From Lathyrus oleraceus (taxonomy: Eukaryota > Streptophyta > Magnoliopsida > Fabales > Fabaceae): 64,000 bases of DNA. The notes under the pieces are model-generated. The model had not been told where the DNA came from. It saw nothing but the letters and a program-made list of their open reading frames with translations, and did not search any database. Below are positions 1 through 12,500 of this stretch, piece after piece. The number at the start of each line of letters is the position of its first letter. Position 1 is the stretch's first letter. A program made the translations under genes and the position numbers. Location of the stretch: contig NC_066580.1 of the NCBI RefSeq assembly GCF_024323335.1, positions 441,149,351-441,213,350 of the forward strand, given 5' to 3'.

Positions 1-2440
1 ATAACAAGGAACCAATCATACCTCAATACTTAGTTATGTCAATTGGTGTTCTAGATTCATCTTGATCAAGATATGTCCCTGATCCCATCGAAGTGGCTAT
101 ATCTTTGCAAGCATCCATGTCAAATCTTTTGAGAAGTTCTTTGCAATATTTAGATTTATTGATGAATACCCCATCCTTTGTTTGTTTGATGTGCAACCCA
201 AGGAAGTATTTCAACTTATCCATCATGGACATTTCAAATTCTCCTTGCATTATTGTTGAGAATTCTTCACATAAGGATTCATTTGTGGACCCAAATATGA
301 CGTGATCTACATAAATTAGCACTAAGATAGTATGATGGTTAATTCTTTTGATAAACAGAGTAGTATCAACTTTACCTTTTTCTAACCCATGTTTGCAAAG
401 AAAATTACTTAACCTATCATACCACGCCCTTGGTGCTTGCTTCAATCCGTACAAGGCCTTTTTGAGTTTGTACATATGATTGGGATGTTTGAAATTTTCA
501 AATCCTGGAGGTTGACATACATACACTTCTTCAAGTATGTATCCATTTAGGAATGCGCTTTGGTACAACTGAAAATTCAAAGAACAAGTATATGCTAACA
601 ATAATCTAATTGCCTCTAGTCTAGCAACCGGGGAAAAATTTTCTTCAAAATCAATACCTTCTTATTGATTATAGCCTTGGGCTACCAATCTTGCCTTGTT
701 CCTTATAATGATACCATTTTCATCTAGCTTGTTTTTAAAGATCCATCTAGTACCGATAACATGCTTACCTTTTGGTCTAGGAACTAGATCCCATACTTGA
801 TTTCTTTCAAATTGATTAAGTTATTCTTGCATGGCTAGAATCCATTGATCATCATCTAGGGCCTCTGTGATTTTGGAAGGTTCAATTTGAGAGACAAATT
901 CCATGTTGAGACAAGCATCTTTAAGATTCAATCTTGTAGCAACGCCTTGACTAATATCACCAATGACTTTGTCAATTGGATGATCCCGATGAGTTCTCTA
1001 TTATTTAGGTGGATCATTATCATTTGACTTTTGTTGATCTTGCTCATCTTGGTGTTTTGGCTGATCATCATTGTTTCCACTTGAAGTATCTTTTTAAGGA
1101 GCTTCTACAATATCATCATCATCATCACACAAAATAATATCCTCCTTGGAGGGGTTAGATTCATCGAAAGTAACATGCATAGATTCTTCAATTTTTAAAG
1201 TTCTTTTATTATATATTCTATAGGCTTTACTAGTAAGAGAATATCCAAGAAATATACCTTCGTCAGACTTCTCGTCGAACTTACCTAGATTGTCTTTGTC
1301 ATTATTGAGGACAAAGCATTTGCATCCAAAAATGTGAAAGTAAGAGATGTTTGGTTTCCTTCCTTTGAAGAGTTCATAAGGGGTATTTTTAAAGATAGTT
1401 CTAATAATAATTCTATTACTTACATAGCATATCGTGCTTGCCGCATCCGCCCAAAAATGCTTTGGAAGATTTGAGTCGCTAAGCATTGTTCTTGCAAGTT
1501 CCACAAGTGACTTATTCTTTCTCTCCACCATTCCATTTTGTTGAGGAGTCCTTGGTGCCGAGAAATTATGAAACATTCCATGTTCTTCGCAAAAATCTTC
1601 GAAGGAGGCATTTTGGAATTCTCCACCATGGTCGCTTCTTATGGAGGCAATAGTTAGAGATTTCTCATTTTGGATTTGCTTCGCATATTTCTTGAACGCC
1701 TTGAATGCATCATTTTTTTGCACTAAGAAGAAAGTCCAAGTGTATATAGAGAAATCATCAACAATAACTAAAGAATATACATTACCTTCGAAGCTTCTTG
1801 TTCTTGATGGACCAAATAAGTCCATATGCAACAATTGTAGTGGCCTTGTAGTGGACACTACATTCTTTGATGTGAAAGTTGGTTTGGTTTGTTTTCCCTT
1901 TTGACCAGCATCACAAAGTCTATCTTTTACGAATTTTATCTTGGGAAAACCAATAACAAGATCATGCTTTATAAGCTTATTCAAGTGTTCCATATGGATA
2001 TGTGTGAATCTTTTATGCCACAACCATGACTCATTATTGCTCACCATAAGACATTTTACCTTCAAAGAAACATCATCAAGGGAAATCATAAATATGTTAT
2101 TAATTCTTGTACCTTTAAGTTTTACCTCATGAGAGACTTCATCTTCAATCAAGCATTCAACCTAGGTGAACTTGATTTTGAAGCCTTTGTCTCAAAGTTG
2201 GCTAATACTTAGAAGATTATGCTTTAGTCCTTCGACATAAAGGGCATCTTCAATGGATGTGAAAGGTGGTGATCCATATTTTTCTATGCAAAGAATTCTC
2301 CCTTTGTTGTTATCACCATATATGACATAACCCTTGGCCTTCAATGCTAGATTTTAAAATTTGTTAATGTCTCTCGTCATATGCTTGGAACAACCACTGT
2401 CAAGATACCAAAGGTTTGAAGTGGTTTTCAAGCATACCTA
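1..2440 (-). mobile_element. Ty1/copia pol remnant (SIRE/Maximus-like), broken, runs off left edge
   Basis: Read on the minus strand, the order is protease end (LDSG, ~2400), GAG-pre-integrase, integrase (1094-2152), then reverse transcriptase (down to 23). The integrase keeps its three acidic residues in LLHMDLFGP, IRSDHGGEF and QNGMVERKN. The zinc finger is damaged: HxxxxH is present, but the CxxC reads CDAG. The RT keeps KKALYGLKQAPRAWY, but LYQSAFLNG lacks the four residues that normally hold the first catalytic Asp, and YVDD reads YVDH. In-frame stops occur at 662-664 (after GYNQ) and at 23-25, where family homology continues to the window edge. The residue pattern (CEEFS, EFEMSMM, FINKSKYCKELLKRF) is that of SIRE/Maximus elements. 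gag is absent beyond about 2440. It cannot encode active enzymes. Confidence 0.93.
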
Positions 2441-2772
2441 CAAAACATGATTAAGTGAGGTTTTCATGCCGACCCCATAAGAAATACACCTAGAAGGCCC
2501 ACACTATGCAACCATCATCCTATCTCAAGTTTTTCTCTAGACTCGGGTATAAAGTCTTTCGCACAATGTGTTTGAAGCAATCAAAGTATCTAATACCAAC
2601 ATCCCAGGGAAACCAACAACAAATATAGGATAAAGCAACTATAATACAAAAGAGATAACAAAAGTACAAGATAAAAGAAAGCCAAATAAATAAAGCAAAC
2701 ATATAGCACACAACAAACCAAACTAGGGTTGACTTTATTTAGAGAACCACACTCCCCGGCGGAGTCACCAGC
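2441..2772 (-). mobile_element. Leader (5' untranslated) fragment of an Ogre-like Ty3/gypsy element
   Basis: This stretch has no coding homology that I recognise. It lies between the copia remnant and a primer-binding site that abuts LTR-A, so I read it as the start of the internal region of a minus-strand Ogre-like element, truncated where the copia sequence begins. The short open frames here are chance frames. Confidence 0.5.
2753..2770 (-). other. Primer-binding site next to LTR-A
   Basis: On the minus strand this reads TGGTGACTCCGCCGGGGA, two mismatches from the TGGCGACTCCGCTGGGGA site I associate with this class of legume Ty3/gypsy elements. TGG pairs with the CCA end of a tRNA. It begins two bases beyond the inferred 3' end of LTR-A (2773), the usual spacing for a minus-strand priming site. 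Confidence 0.7.
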
Positions 2773-4512
2773 TATCACATCTAGAAAAATACAACCTTGC
2801 GTGTTCATCGCACGCTTGCGGATGACTAACAGAGTCGCCATCAAACTTTATTTATTCCCAAAAAGGGAAAGGGAAAATATTGATAAAAAAGATGACAATG
2901 ATATGGTCGTCGCAACCAGTTGGGTTCGGAAGTCGATTATGCAAGGGGAAGTTATTAGCACCACTCACGTCTGTTGTACTCAATGGGTACCATTTATTTA
3001 GTTTTGTGCATAAGTGTTAGCTTAAAAATGTTTTGATTTCCTCGAGTTATTAAAACGAAAATAAAAAGAAAAGGGTCACACAAATATTTTTTTTATTAAT
3101 GTGCCTGACAAGATTACTGATTTTTCTCCAACATATCTTTGGATGTGATGGAGAACTCAAGGCTACATGTGTTTTTTTGTAGAAAATGTTTGTTTATGGG
3201 TCGATTTTAGAGAAAACTATCTTGTCACAATTGACGAAAAAAATTGCTTACCCAGAATAGTGGAGGAATGGGTGTTTTTAACACAACAAAATGTATTTCT
3301 ATATCAACATTCATGGGAAAACGTCACTTATCTAACTCACACATATGTGGACAAAACATTGTTTTGCATCGTCTCGAGACGAAACATCTTTCGTTTTCAA
3401 AAAAAAAGAATGAAGTTGAAAGCCAAAAGAAAAAAAGGTTTGGATGTGTAGGATATATTTTTGGGTGATGACGAGCGTTCGGATGGTCGAGATATACACC
3501 TCGTATTCTAACCCACGAGAGCTTGTGATATACACCACGTTCCTTTTTCATCTTATTTGTGAAATGTTTTAATGTAATTATTTTTTTTTGTTTGGACGAT
3601 GGATATTCGTATGATCGAGATATACACCTCGTATCCTAACCCTCGGGAGCTCGTGATATACACCAAGTTCCTTTTTCATCCAATTTTTTGAGAAACTGAT
3701 TTGGCACTAGTCGCATTAAGAGTTTTTAAAGGGATGACGAGCGCTCGGATGGTCGAGATATACATCTTATATCCTAACCCTCAGGATATCGTGATATACA
3801 CCACATTCCCTTTTCATCCTTACTTGCAAAAATATGTTTGAAAGTGATTAGGTGTTTTTGTTTCTATTTGAGAAAATGAACTCGACGTTGATCGAGGAAT
3901 GTTTTTTGTGGCAGAATGATTTAAAATGTATTGATGGTTTGAAAATGATTATGGAAATGAACTTGTGGTAATCTGTTCTTATTTTGAAAAGTATTTGATG
4001 TTGATCAAGATTTCTTTTTTATTATAGAAGATGTTGATTTTATTTTTGACCAACTATTTAAATTAGTTCATTTAATTAACTAACTAAAGGCAAAAGAGAA
4101 AGCAAAAAATAAAATACAATCAAAGGGATGAGAATACATTTGTCATTTGAGAAATAATACAAATAAATAAAAATAAAGCAAATAGGTAAACAATATAAAA
4201 CTATCAAATCAAAATAAATAAATGAAATAAGATTAAATAAAACAAAACATGGAAAATAGTGTTGCAAGTTAGTTATTTTTGATTTTATGATGATATTCAT
4301 GTTATATTAAATTAAGAAAATTAAATAAAATAACATGAACAAAAGATACAGAGGGGGTGCAAAATGTACACAAGGATATGACAAAGTAAAGCCTTGTTGG
4401 GCCTAAAATAAAAATAGAAAAATGGAGGGTGCAAAAGAAACTAGAGGTGTGTGGCTTAGTAAAAAACTTTAGGGCCAAGAAGTAAAAAAGAACAGGATAC
4501 GCCAGGGGATGC
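2773..4512 (-). mobile_element. LTR-A, 3' part of an Ogre-like LTR
   Basis: This is a minus-orientation LTR beginning at its 3' end (2773) beside the primer-binding site. It carries the GAGTCGCCA block (2832-2840) and the conserved U5 block that follows it (to about 2993), shared with the other long LTRs here. It is interrupted at 4512 by a solo LTR and resumes at 9130. Its terminal CA has decayed to TA. No protein coding is expected. Confidence 0.7.
3459..3822 (-). repeat. Three degenerate ~135-bp tandem units inside LTR-A
   Basis: Units begin near 3459, 3592 and 3730. Each holds a core with GGATG(G/A)TCGAGATATACA, TCCTAACCC, GTGATATACACCA and CCTTTTTCATC, separated by unrelated T-rich spacers. 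The cores are more alike than the spacers, as expected of an old tandem array whose core is constrained or recently homogenised. Confidence 0.8.
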
Positions 4513-7500
4513 TGTAGCGGTAAATTTTTTGAGATTAAGCTATCCATTAACTTAACTCGTAAAGCAAGAGTCGTCACAACGCTTTTATTGTTTTCAAAGG
4601 AAAAGGAAAAAAGTACGAACAAAACTCGAAGAAGTTTTAAAACAAAACTAATAAAAAGAGATAAGGGTTTGGGGGTTAGTTATGCAAAGAGAATGTATTA
4701 GCATCCTAAGCATCCTTGGTACTCCATGGGAACCTCTTTGAAAATGTGTACATTTTGGTTTTCAAAATATTGGAGAGATGGGAAAAATAAATATTTTATG
4801 GTTTTTTGTGTTTGCCCAGACTTTGGAAGTCTCATGCCTACGTACCAACAAAGTGCAATGGAGGATCAAAACCTCGTAGTTCCTGGTAAAAATGACAAAG
4901 AGAGTTTGTTTTAATTTATTTTTTAATGGAAAGATATTTTGTCATTTTGAGGAGAATACTCAACTAGTCAACCCACAAGTATGAGAACTTTGCATCATCA
5001 TGAGATGGGCTCCAACTTGGATAAGGTTCAACAAGTATGCCACTAACTCCCACAGATGGAAAAGAATTATCATCAATCCTATGGATATAGGAGAATTATA
5101 TCTCAACTATGGAAATGACTCGTGTATAACACCTTGAGAAAAGTTTTAAAGGAAAAGTGCACAAAGACACAAAAATGATTTAGATGAGTTAGACCTTTTT
5201 TTAGTCTTTTGAAATTGGTTTGAGTATGCTTAAGATGAATTAAAATTTATTAGGAAAAAGGTTTTGAAAATCACTTGACAAAAGTCAAGATTTATTGAGA
5301 AAGTGGTTCAAGTTTAAGAAACAAGAAGGTTTTGAAAATGAGAGAAGATTTTGAAAATTAAAGAAATGGGAGGAGAAAAAGAGACTATCCTAAAGCATAA
5401 AGTAAAATCTAGGGAATAAATATTTAACCAAGAGATATCAAGCTTTATGACATAAGTCAAGCAATAATTCCCTCCTTTGGATTAAGCCTCAAGCAAGCAA
5501 AATAAGCAAATAATAATGCATGTATCAGATCAAACCAAAGTAGTTCAACCAAGTCTCCAAAAGAAAGTCCAAAGTCAAAAGTTCCAGATGAACTCTAGGG
5601 TCTCAAAATCACAAGTCCTAAAGTAAGGGTCAAGATCCTAGTTCTAAGTTCATAGCTCCACAATGATGCTAAGGATAGTAATCACAAGTCCATAAATCAG
5701 GAGAAACAAGTTCTTTTTAGGTTTTTCCCTTATTAGAGTTTTCTTTACAATGATATAAAAGAAAGGTCCAAATGCACAAAGAACAAAATGACATGATCAT
5801 AAATAATATGATATGAAATTCTAAACATAAAGTCTAAATTAAATGACATAAAAAATAAAGTCATTAAGTAAATGACATTGAAATAGAAGTTAATACAAGT
5901 GAAGAGTTAGCAAAGGATGTTAGTAAAGATGAAAAGATATTTTGGTCACTTTTTGGAGAAAACTCAATTATTCACTCACAAGCATGAAAATATGGACCTA
6001 TACATCATTTGTGAGAAGGGGTCCAACTTGGATAAAATCAACAAGTATGCCACTAGCTCTCACAAATGAAAAAGGAGAAACTTTTTCATACAACACCATG
6101 AGGAATAGGAGACTTACAATCTCACTTATAAAAATGTCTTTGCTTTTGGGACAAATTTAGCGCTATGTTAAGCAATTGTAATTGGACTTACGTAAAAGTC
6201 ACAACTATCTGAATCCGGTCAATAATAATGTTTGTGTTAATACATTCTAGAGAAATGATATGTAAACCATTCTCCTAAATCCATGCCACAAAAAAAGAAA
6301 GAAATGGGATGATCAAGCACAAAGGTTATGATGATGGTCCATTACTTCAATCCACACTTCATGACACTTAGGATAAACTTATGCATCAATCCAAAGTACC
6401 TTAAGTGATCCATGATCACTTAGAAGATAGATTTGAAATGATGAAAGTTCATCAAGTACCAATCCACACATCATGAACAAGATGGACACAAGCCAACCAA
6501 TTAATCTAAGGGAAAATAAAGAGATGAAGAAGAGAGACACAAGAGAAGTCACATCCAAATTAGATCAAAAGTTTGATCAAGTCATCATCAAAATCAATCA
6601 TCCATTTTGGTGGATTAGGGTTTTCACCCCATAAACACCCAAGATCCATTGAGTTTGATGAGACTTGAAGTCCAAACCATCATGATCCAAGGCTAACAGA
6701 AGTTCACAAGGTCACACAAATAAAAATGCATCAAAGGCATTTTTTAAATGAATTTGAAAATATAAATAAAGTGAAAAATCCATAAAACCCTTCAAAGCAC
6801 CAAATAAGTGGCCAAGAAAATTATGAAAGGTTGGAAATAAAATAAGAAACATATAATAAAATTTTCAGAATTTAAAAAATGCAGAAAAGTATTTTTTAAC
6901 CAATTAAAACAAAGGAGAAAAGAGAAAATTCATGAAAATTAGAAAATTAGTGAAATAAAATGGGAAAAAATAAAAATCAGATGAAGAAAAATAAAAGACA
7001 ATTTTAGAAATTATTTTGGAATTGTTTTGATAAAAAGTGAAATTACTGTGAACTTTTAAATAAAAGGCAATTAAAAATAACAAAAGAAAAATAATAAAAA
7101 TCATAAAAAAACAAGGAGTGTTGGATCACGCCTTATTAATTGACGTGGCAGATCCAACACTCCAGATGTTGGAGAACACGATGGAACACACTGCAAGCCA
7201 AACACAAGATCCAATTTAAATCCAACCAATCAAAACATTTCATCTTGCCAACGTGTCTGATCAAACTCAGACAACCTAAGAAAGCTCTGGTCGTCTTCTC
7301 CAATGAGCTCTCACTGGAGTTTTATTGTTTAGTAAATTCAAGACACGGGACCACCACCACTGTGATCCTCTTCTCACCCCGAATTCAACCTTATGCTCCA
7401 AATTCATTCATGTGAACTGAGCAAAGGGAATTTTAGAGAAATTTCAGAAACAAGCAAGCCATGAAAAATATAATTAAATGATGAACATGATCAATCAACA

Positions 7501-9129
7501 CCAGATAAGTTAGGGGAAAACATCAGAGAGTAAATGACTCTATTGTGGTATCTTATTTGAGTTTAAATGATGCTTAGAACTACCTTGTTCAAATGGTGAT
7601 CAGAAGTTGATGAAACTCGATCTGGTTAAAGCACTTCAAAAGGTCTCAGAGCTTGGGAATTTTTGCAAAAATTTCAGAGGATGATGAAGGTGCTAATGGA
7701 ATCAAGATATTGGATTGAAATCAACTGAAACTTAAAACACGATAGTTGATTTTATTCTGGAAAATTTCAAGTTGCAGTAGGGATTTCTTGGCTCTCTAAA
7801 GCTTTCAAATGAAGGCAATAACTTCCTATATTTATAGGTAATGTGTTTGGATCCAAATGCGTGTGAAATGATGCGGAATTCATGCAAAATGAATTTGATC
7901 TGAATGTGTGAAAAGTGTGACTTGAAACTCATCAAAACTCATCCAAAGGATGCATTTTAAGGGTCAATTGACTTCTGGAGTCTTGGTTAAACATGTTTAG
8001 GTCCAAAACACATGCTAATTTGGCTTAGAATTGAGATTAGTCGTGTTCAAAACTCGGGCAATGGTGATTTCTTCAATTACAAGTCACCATGTTCAACCCA
8101 ATAGCGCATCCTACTCGGGAGGCTTTTTGATCCCATTCTTTTTGCAATGTGTTGACATCATCGCCAAGATTACAATGTGCCAAGAAAGGTTGCATTTGGA
8201 AGCTTGAGCACAAAGATATGTCATGTTGAAGTTGGTATGAAAAACTGATCATATAACTTAGAAACATTTGAGTGCTTCATGGCTGAAAATGACCTATAAT
8301 GTTTCAATGAATTTCATGGCCTTCCAATCATATTATGACCTTGGTCCTTGAAGAAAACTTGTATAGGGTATCACAAGTGACATCGTGAAAATAGAATCAT
8401 CCCCATATGCTAAAAATTGAAGAAGTTATGATCTTTGGAAGTTGAGGAAAAGTCACTTGAAAGTAGGTCAAATTTCACTAAGTCCACAAATGACCTATAA
8501 TGTCTTCAAAACTTTGATGACCCTCCAAGCATAATTGGCTATTGTCATGTAAAGATAAGTTATAGAGGATGTTGAGAAAAGTCCCACGCAAAAATAAGCA
8601 TTCAAAAATGTTAAGAGTTGAAGGAGTTGTGATCCTTGGAACTTTAACTTCACAATGTTGACTTTTAGGTCAAACCACTTGGAACAAGCTTGTGTACTTG
8701 GATTTTTCTTGCATTTCAAAGAATATGGATGATCATATGAACTCAAAATAAGGTGTCCTTGATTTCCTCTTGATTAAATTTCTGAAAGCTTGAAGTTACT
8801 TGTTGAAGAAGGCATGGAAATAAACACATGAATCTTTGACGTTCCTTGAGAAGGAAGCCATAAAACTTTGAGGTGTCCTTGATTGAAAAGATCTACCTTG
8901 CAAAATAAAATTAAGGGAAACAAGACATATTTTTTGCTATTTTTATCAGTGGTTAGATAAGCAATTAATCATATAAACACAAAGGTAAAATAAAACAAAG
9001 AGGTGGTTGGTGATCCCTACAAGAAGCAAACCCAAAGATGGATAAGGGAAGGATCAAGATGTGATCTTGTTTGTGTGTAATGATGCAAATGACACGCGGG
9101 ATCTTAGGGTTAAAAATTAGGGTATGACA
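4513..9129 (-). mobile_element. Solo LTR, Ogre-like, 4,617 bp, inserted in LTR-A
   Basis: On the plus strand it runs from TGTAGCGG to GGTATGACA (TGTCATACC... to ...CCGCTACA in element sense). Flanks are GATGC (4508-4512) and GGTGC (9130-9134), a 5-bp target duplication with one change. It shares ordered blocks with the LTR at 28600-33262, for example the segment with AGCGCTATGTTAAGCAAT (6159 here, 30201 there) and TTAATTGACGTGGC (7135 here, 31241 there). No internal region is present, so it is a solo LTR left by LTR-LTR recombination. GAGTCGTCA lies at 4568-4576. Short open frames inside it are not genes. Confidence 0.85.
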
Positions 9130-9534
9130 GGTGCATTCAGTAAAATTTTAAATAAAATTGAGTGTCAATCATGATTTGACATGTGGCGCCCTCCCTTATT
9201 AAAAAAATTAAGAAATAAAATAACATGAAAACTAATAAAAATCAGAAAATGAAATTAAAATCAAAAAGGAAAAAAAACCTCTTTTTTCTTGAAACAACGA
9301 GCAACCCTTCTTTCTTCTCCTATTTGCAAAACACCCTTCAATTTCTTCTCCCCTTCCTCATGTCGTCGCCGTTCTCTTCCGCCACAAGTTGCTTCTTCAT
9401 TCCCACATTGACAACAATAGTGAATCAACACGAATGCACTTACTCATCTTTTGATTTCGCCTTGAATTCTCTCCGGCAATAGAAAACAAACGTTTTCAGC
9501 AAAGGTTCAGTGTATGGTTGTGTAGAGGAGAAGG
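9130..9534 (-). mobile_element. LTR-A, upstream continuation after the solo LTR
   Basis: The sequence resumes immediately after the duplicated target. It is A-rich then C/T-rich, similar in style to the middle of LTR-B. It ends where LTR-B starts (9535). The 5' terminus of LTR-A was not found beyond LTR-B, so LTR-A is incomplete. Confidence 0.5.
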
Positions 9535-12500
9535 TGTTGCATCTCGAAAAATGCAACATCGTGAGTGTATCGTCCGCTTGCGGATGAATAACAAATTCGC
9601 CAGTGAATTTTATTTATTCCTAAGGAAAGGGAAAATAATGATAAAACCCTAAGTAAAATAAAAGGATAATATGATCCTCACAACCAAATATGGATTCAGG
9701 AGTCGATTATGCAAGAGGAAGGTATTATCACCCCTCAAATATGTTGTACTCAACGGGAACCTCCTATAGTTCTAAGGGTTAAAGGGTTTGTTACAGGAAT
9801 GTGTGCAATATTTTATTCTATTTTTTGAAATATTTACAAAAAAAGAATTATTTACAAAAGGGAAAAAAATTAATTAGTGTGCTCGCCGAAGTTTCAAAAC
9901 CTCATGCTTGTGTAATCTCAAAATCTAGTGAGAAAATTAGAGCATCGTAATTCGTAAAAAATAGTGTCTGTTGGTTGATTTTATAGAGTAAGATTTAAGT
10001 CATTCTTGTGTTTAAACATTGGCTTGTATGCTCGCACGATGGAAGCTTAAGCGCTCATTTGTATCTCGCGTCGAAATACCTTAACCTATCCTTTTTTTGA
10101 AATTTTTTGTTGAATAAAGTGCACAGGGGCACAAAAGAGATTTGATGAGTGGGTGTTGATTTTAACTTATTTTGAATTCAAGTAATAGATCGATGCAGCG
10201 CACGTCGACCAATTAATTACTCAGGGACGTGGTAAATGTGCATCCACCTATCTATTTATTTGCGAAAATGTTAAATTAATTTGATTTACAAAAATAGTTT
10301 GATGATTTATGTACAAATAATTTATTCATAAGCGAAAAGCTTTTGTTTTTCGTGTTTTTAAATTTAAATGAATCAAAGAAAATATTTTTGTATTTTTTGA
10401 ATTTTAATGAACTAAATTATCACCTAATTTAAGTTAATTAAATCAAAATAATTGAATTACAAAAAGGGGTGTGAAGGTGAAAAGTAGGTGAGGTGGACCA
10501 ACACATGGGCCTAAGGCCCATTTATCACACAAACCCTAATTACAAATAATATTATTAAATGATATATAATAAAAAAGAAAACAAAAAAATAAGCAATAAA
10601 AACATAGTAGGGAGGAGGGGGCGGCGCCCCTCTTTCTCCACTCATTCTCAGCTTGATTTTTTTCTTTAATTTTATCACAAGATCAATCATGAAGTGACAC
10701 ACGTACAACAAGAAAGAGAAAAAAATATATTCAAAATAGTTGTCATTCACGTGATACCACATTTGCATAAGGAAACTTCCTTTCTCTCTCACATATGTCA
10801 TTCTCTTTTCTCTCTCACGCATCCCACTTTTTTTCTCTGGAAAAACCAAAACTACACATTCTCTCTTTCACACAACACAAATATTTATCCAATGAAATCA
10901 AATAGGATGAATAATACTGATTACGCAACACGCAAACAACATCAAAGATGAAATCAAAAAAACAAAAAATAGGAATACTGACGATGAATGGAGGAGATGT
11001 GGCCTTGTGGTGGTCTCGTGGTGGAGAGGGAAGGCGCGACAACGACAAGAGGAGACTCTACGGCGAAGACTTTGATCGAAAGTGGAACAAAGTGCTTTTA
11101 CGGCGGCGAAAGGGTGGATTCACGATTTTGGACACGGCTGGTCGTGATTTCATAGTCGTGAAAGAAAAAGAGGGAACATGGTGGTGTGCAGATTTGAGCT
11201 TGGTTGTGAGGCGGATCCCAACGGTGGTCATTTGATGTTTACTTGATGAGGTTCATTTTGGATGTAGTTCTTTTAGTTTTTTTTCCCTTTTTTACTTTGT
11301 TCTCTCCTTATTTGTTTTGATGTTGAATTAGAGATGTTAGGGTTATAGTGATAAATTTGGGAAAAGGTTGATGATAAGTTAAGGTGGGGGTGGTGATGAT
11401 TTTAGATTGATGTTATTAGGTTGTTGTATTTTATTGTGTGAGACGTGGAGTTATGTTTGAGACTATTTTGGATTTTTTTTCTCCCCTTCTTGTTTCACGT
11501 GTAGGAGGTTGTGTGTGCTGTATGGTTTTCTTCCCCTTAAGCATTTTTCCCCTCCTTTTAATTTATAGTGAGGTTGTGATTTTTTTGGATAAAAGTTAAT
11601 GATTTTTTAAAATTAAAGTCTTGATTCTTTGTATTTTTGTTTTGGAAATGGTTTGAATTTCCGATTTTATATTGAAGTGTGATGAATGATAATGAACATG
11701 TTTGGGATGTTTGAAATGAAGGGGTTTGGTGATGAATGAAACCGTGCCATGTTTGAGAGTTTTTAGATCTCATTTTTATTCTCCTAATAACAACAACAAT
11801 AATAATAGTAACAAGGATTTTTTTTGGATTTTACAATAATAACTAACTATTAATAATATAAAGATGCTAATATTAATACTAAAAAATAAAAATAAAGATA
11901 AAAAAGGGAAATATAAATAATCATGAGAATGAGATATGTAGAAAAATGAAGAAAATGTCTAAGAACAAAAAATAAGAAAAAGGTATTGGTGGGATTCGAA
12001 CGAGGGACCCTATGCATGAAGTCCTCCTCATCACACTACCAATTGAGCTAACTTACCGATTAAAAATAAAATGCTTTTTAGAAATATAAAAGGGAGACTG
12101 GACAAAATTTATGGTATGATAGAAGGTCGTCGCAAATCTGCAAACGGAAGTAACTGTGCTTGTTGTTATTTTTTATTCTTCCTTACTTCGTTTCACACCT
12201 ATTCTCTCTTTTTGATTGACTGAGCTGATGTTGGTGATTGATGGTTGCAAAAGACTGTTGTTCAAGTGTGTTATGGTTAGTGTATGTGTTGGTTTGTGAC
12301 AATTTATTATTGTGATGGTGAAAGTAATAGTGAAAAAGGTAGTTGAGTTATGGTGATGTGATTTAGTGATGTTGCATGGAGTTATTGAGGGATGTTATGG
12401 TTTAAAGATTGAATGTTCAAGGATTTTTCAAAGGAGGGAGAAGATTTATGGTTCATGATGGAGCTTAGGTAGTGAATGGTTTAATGAGTGACTGCAAAGT

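Noticed and set aside
10948..11235. 95-codon open frame with a reasonable composition
   Set aside because: It lies inside LTR-B, has no recognisable domain, no introns and no support on either side; such frames recur at the same place in related LTRs without conservation.
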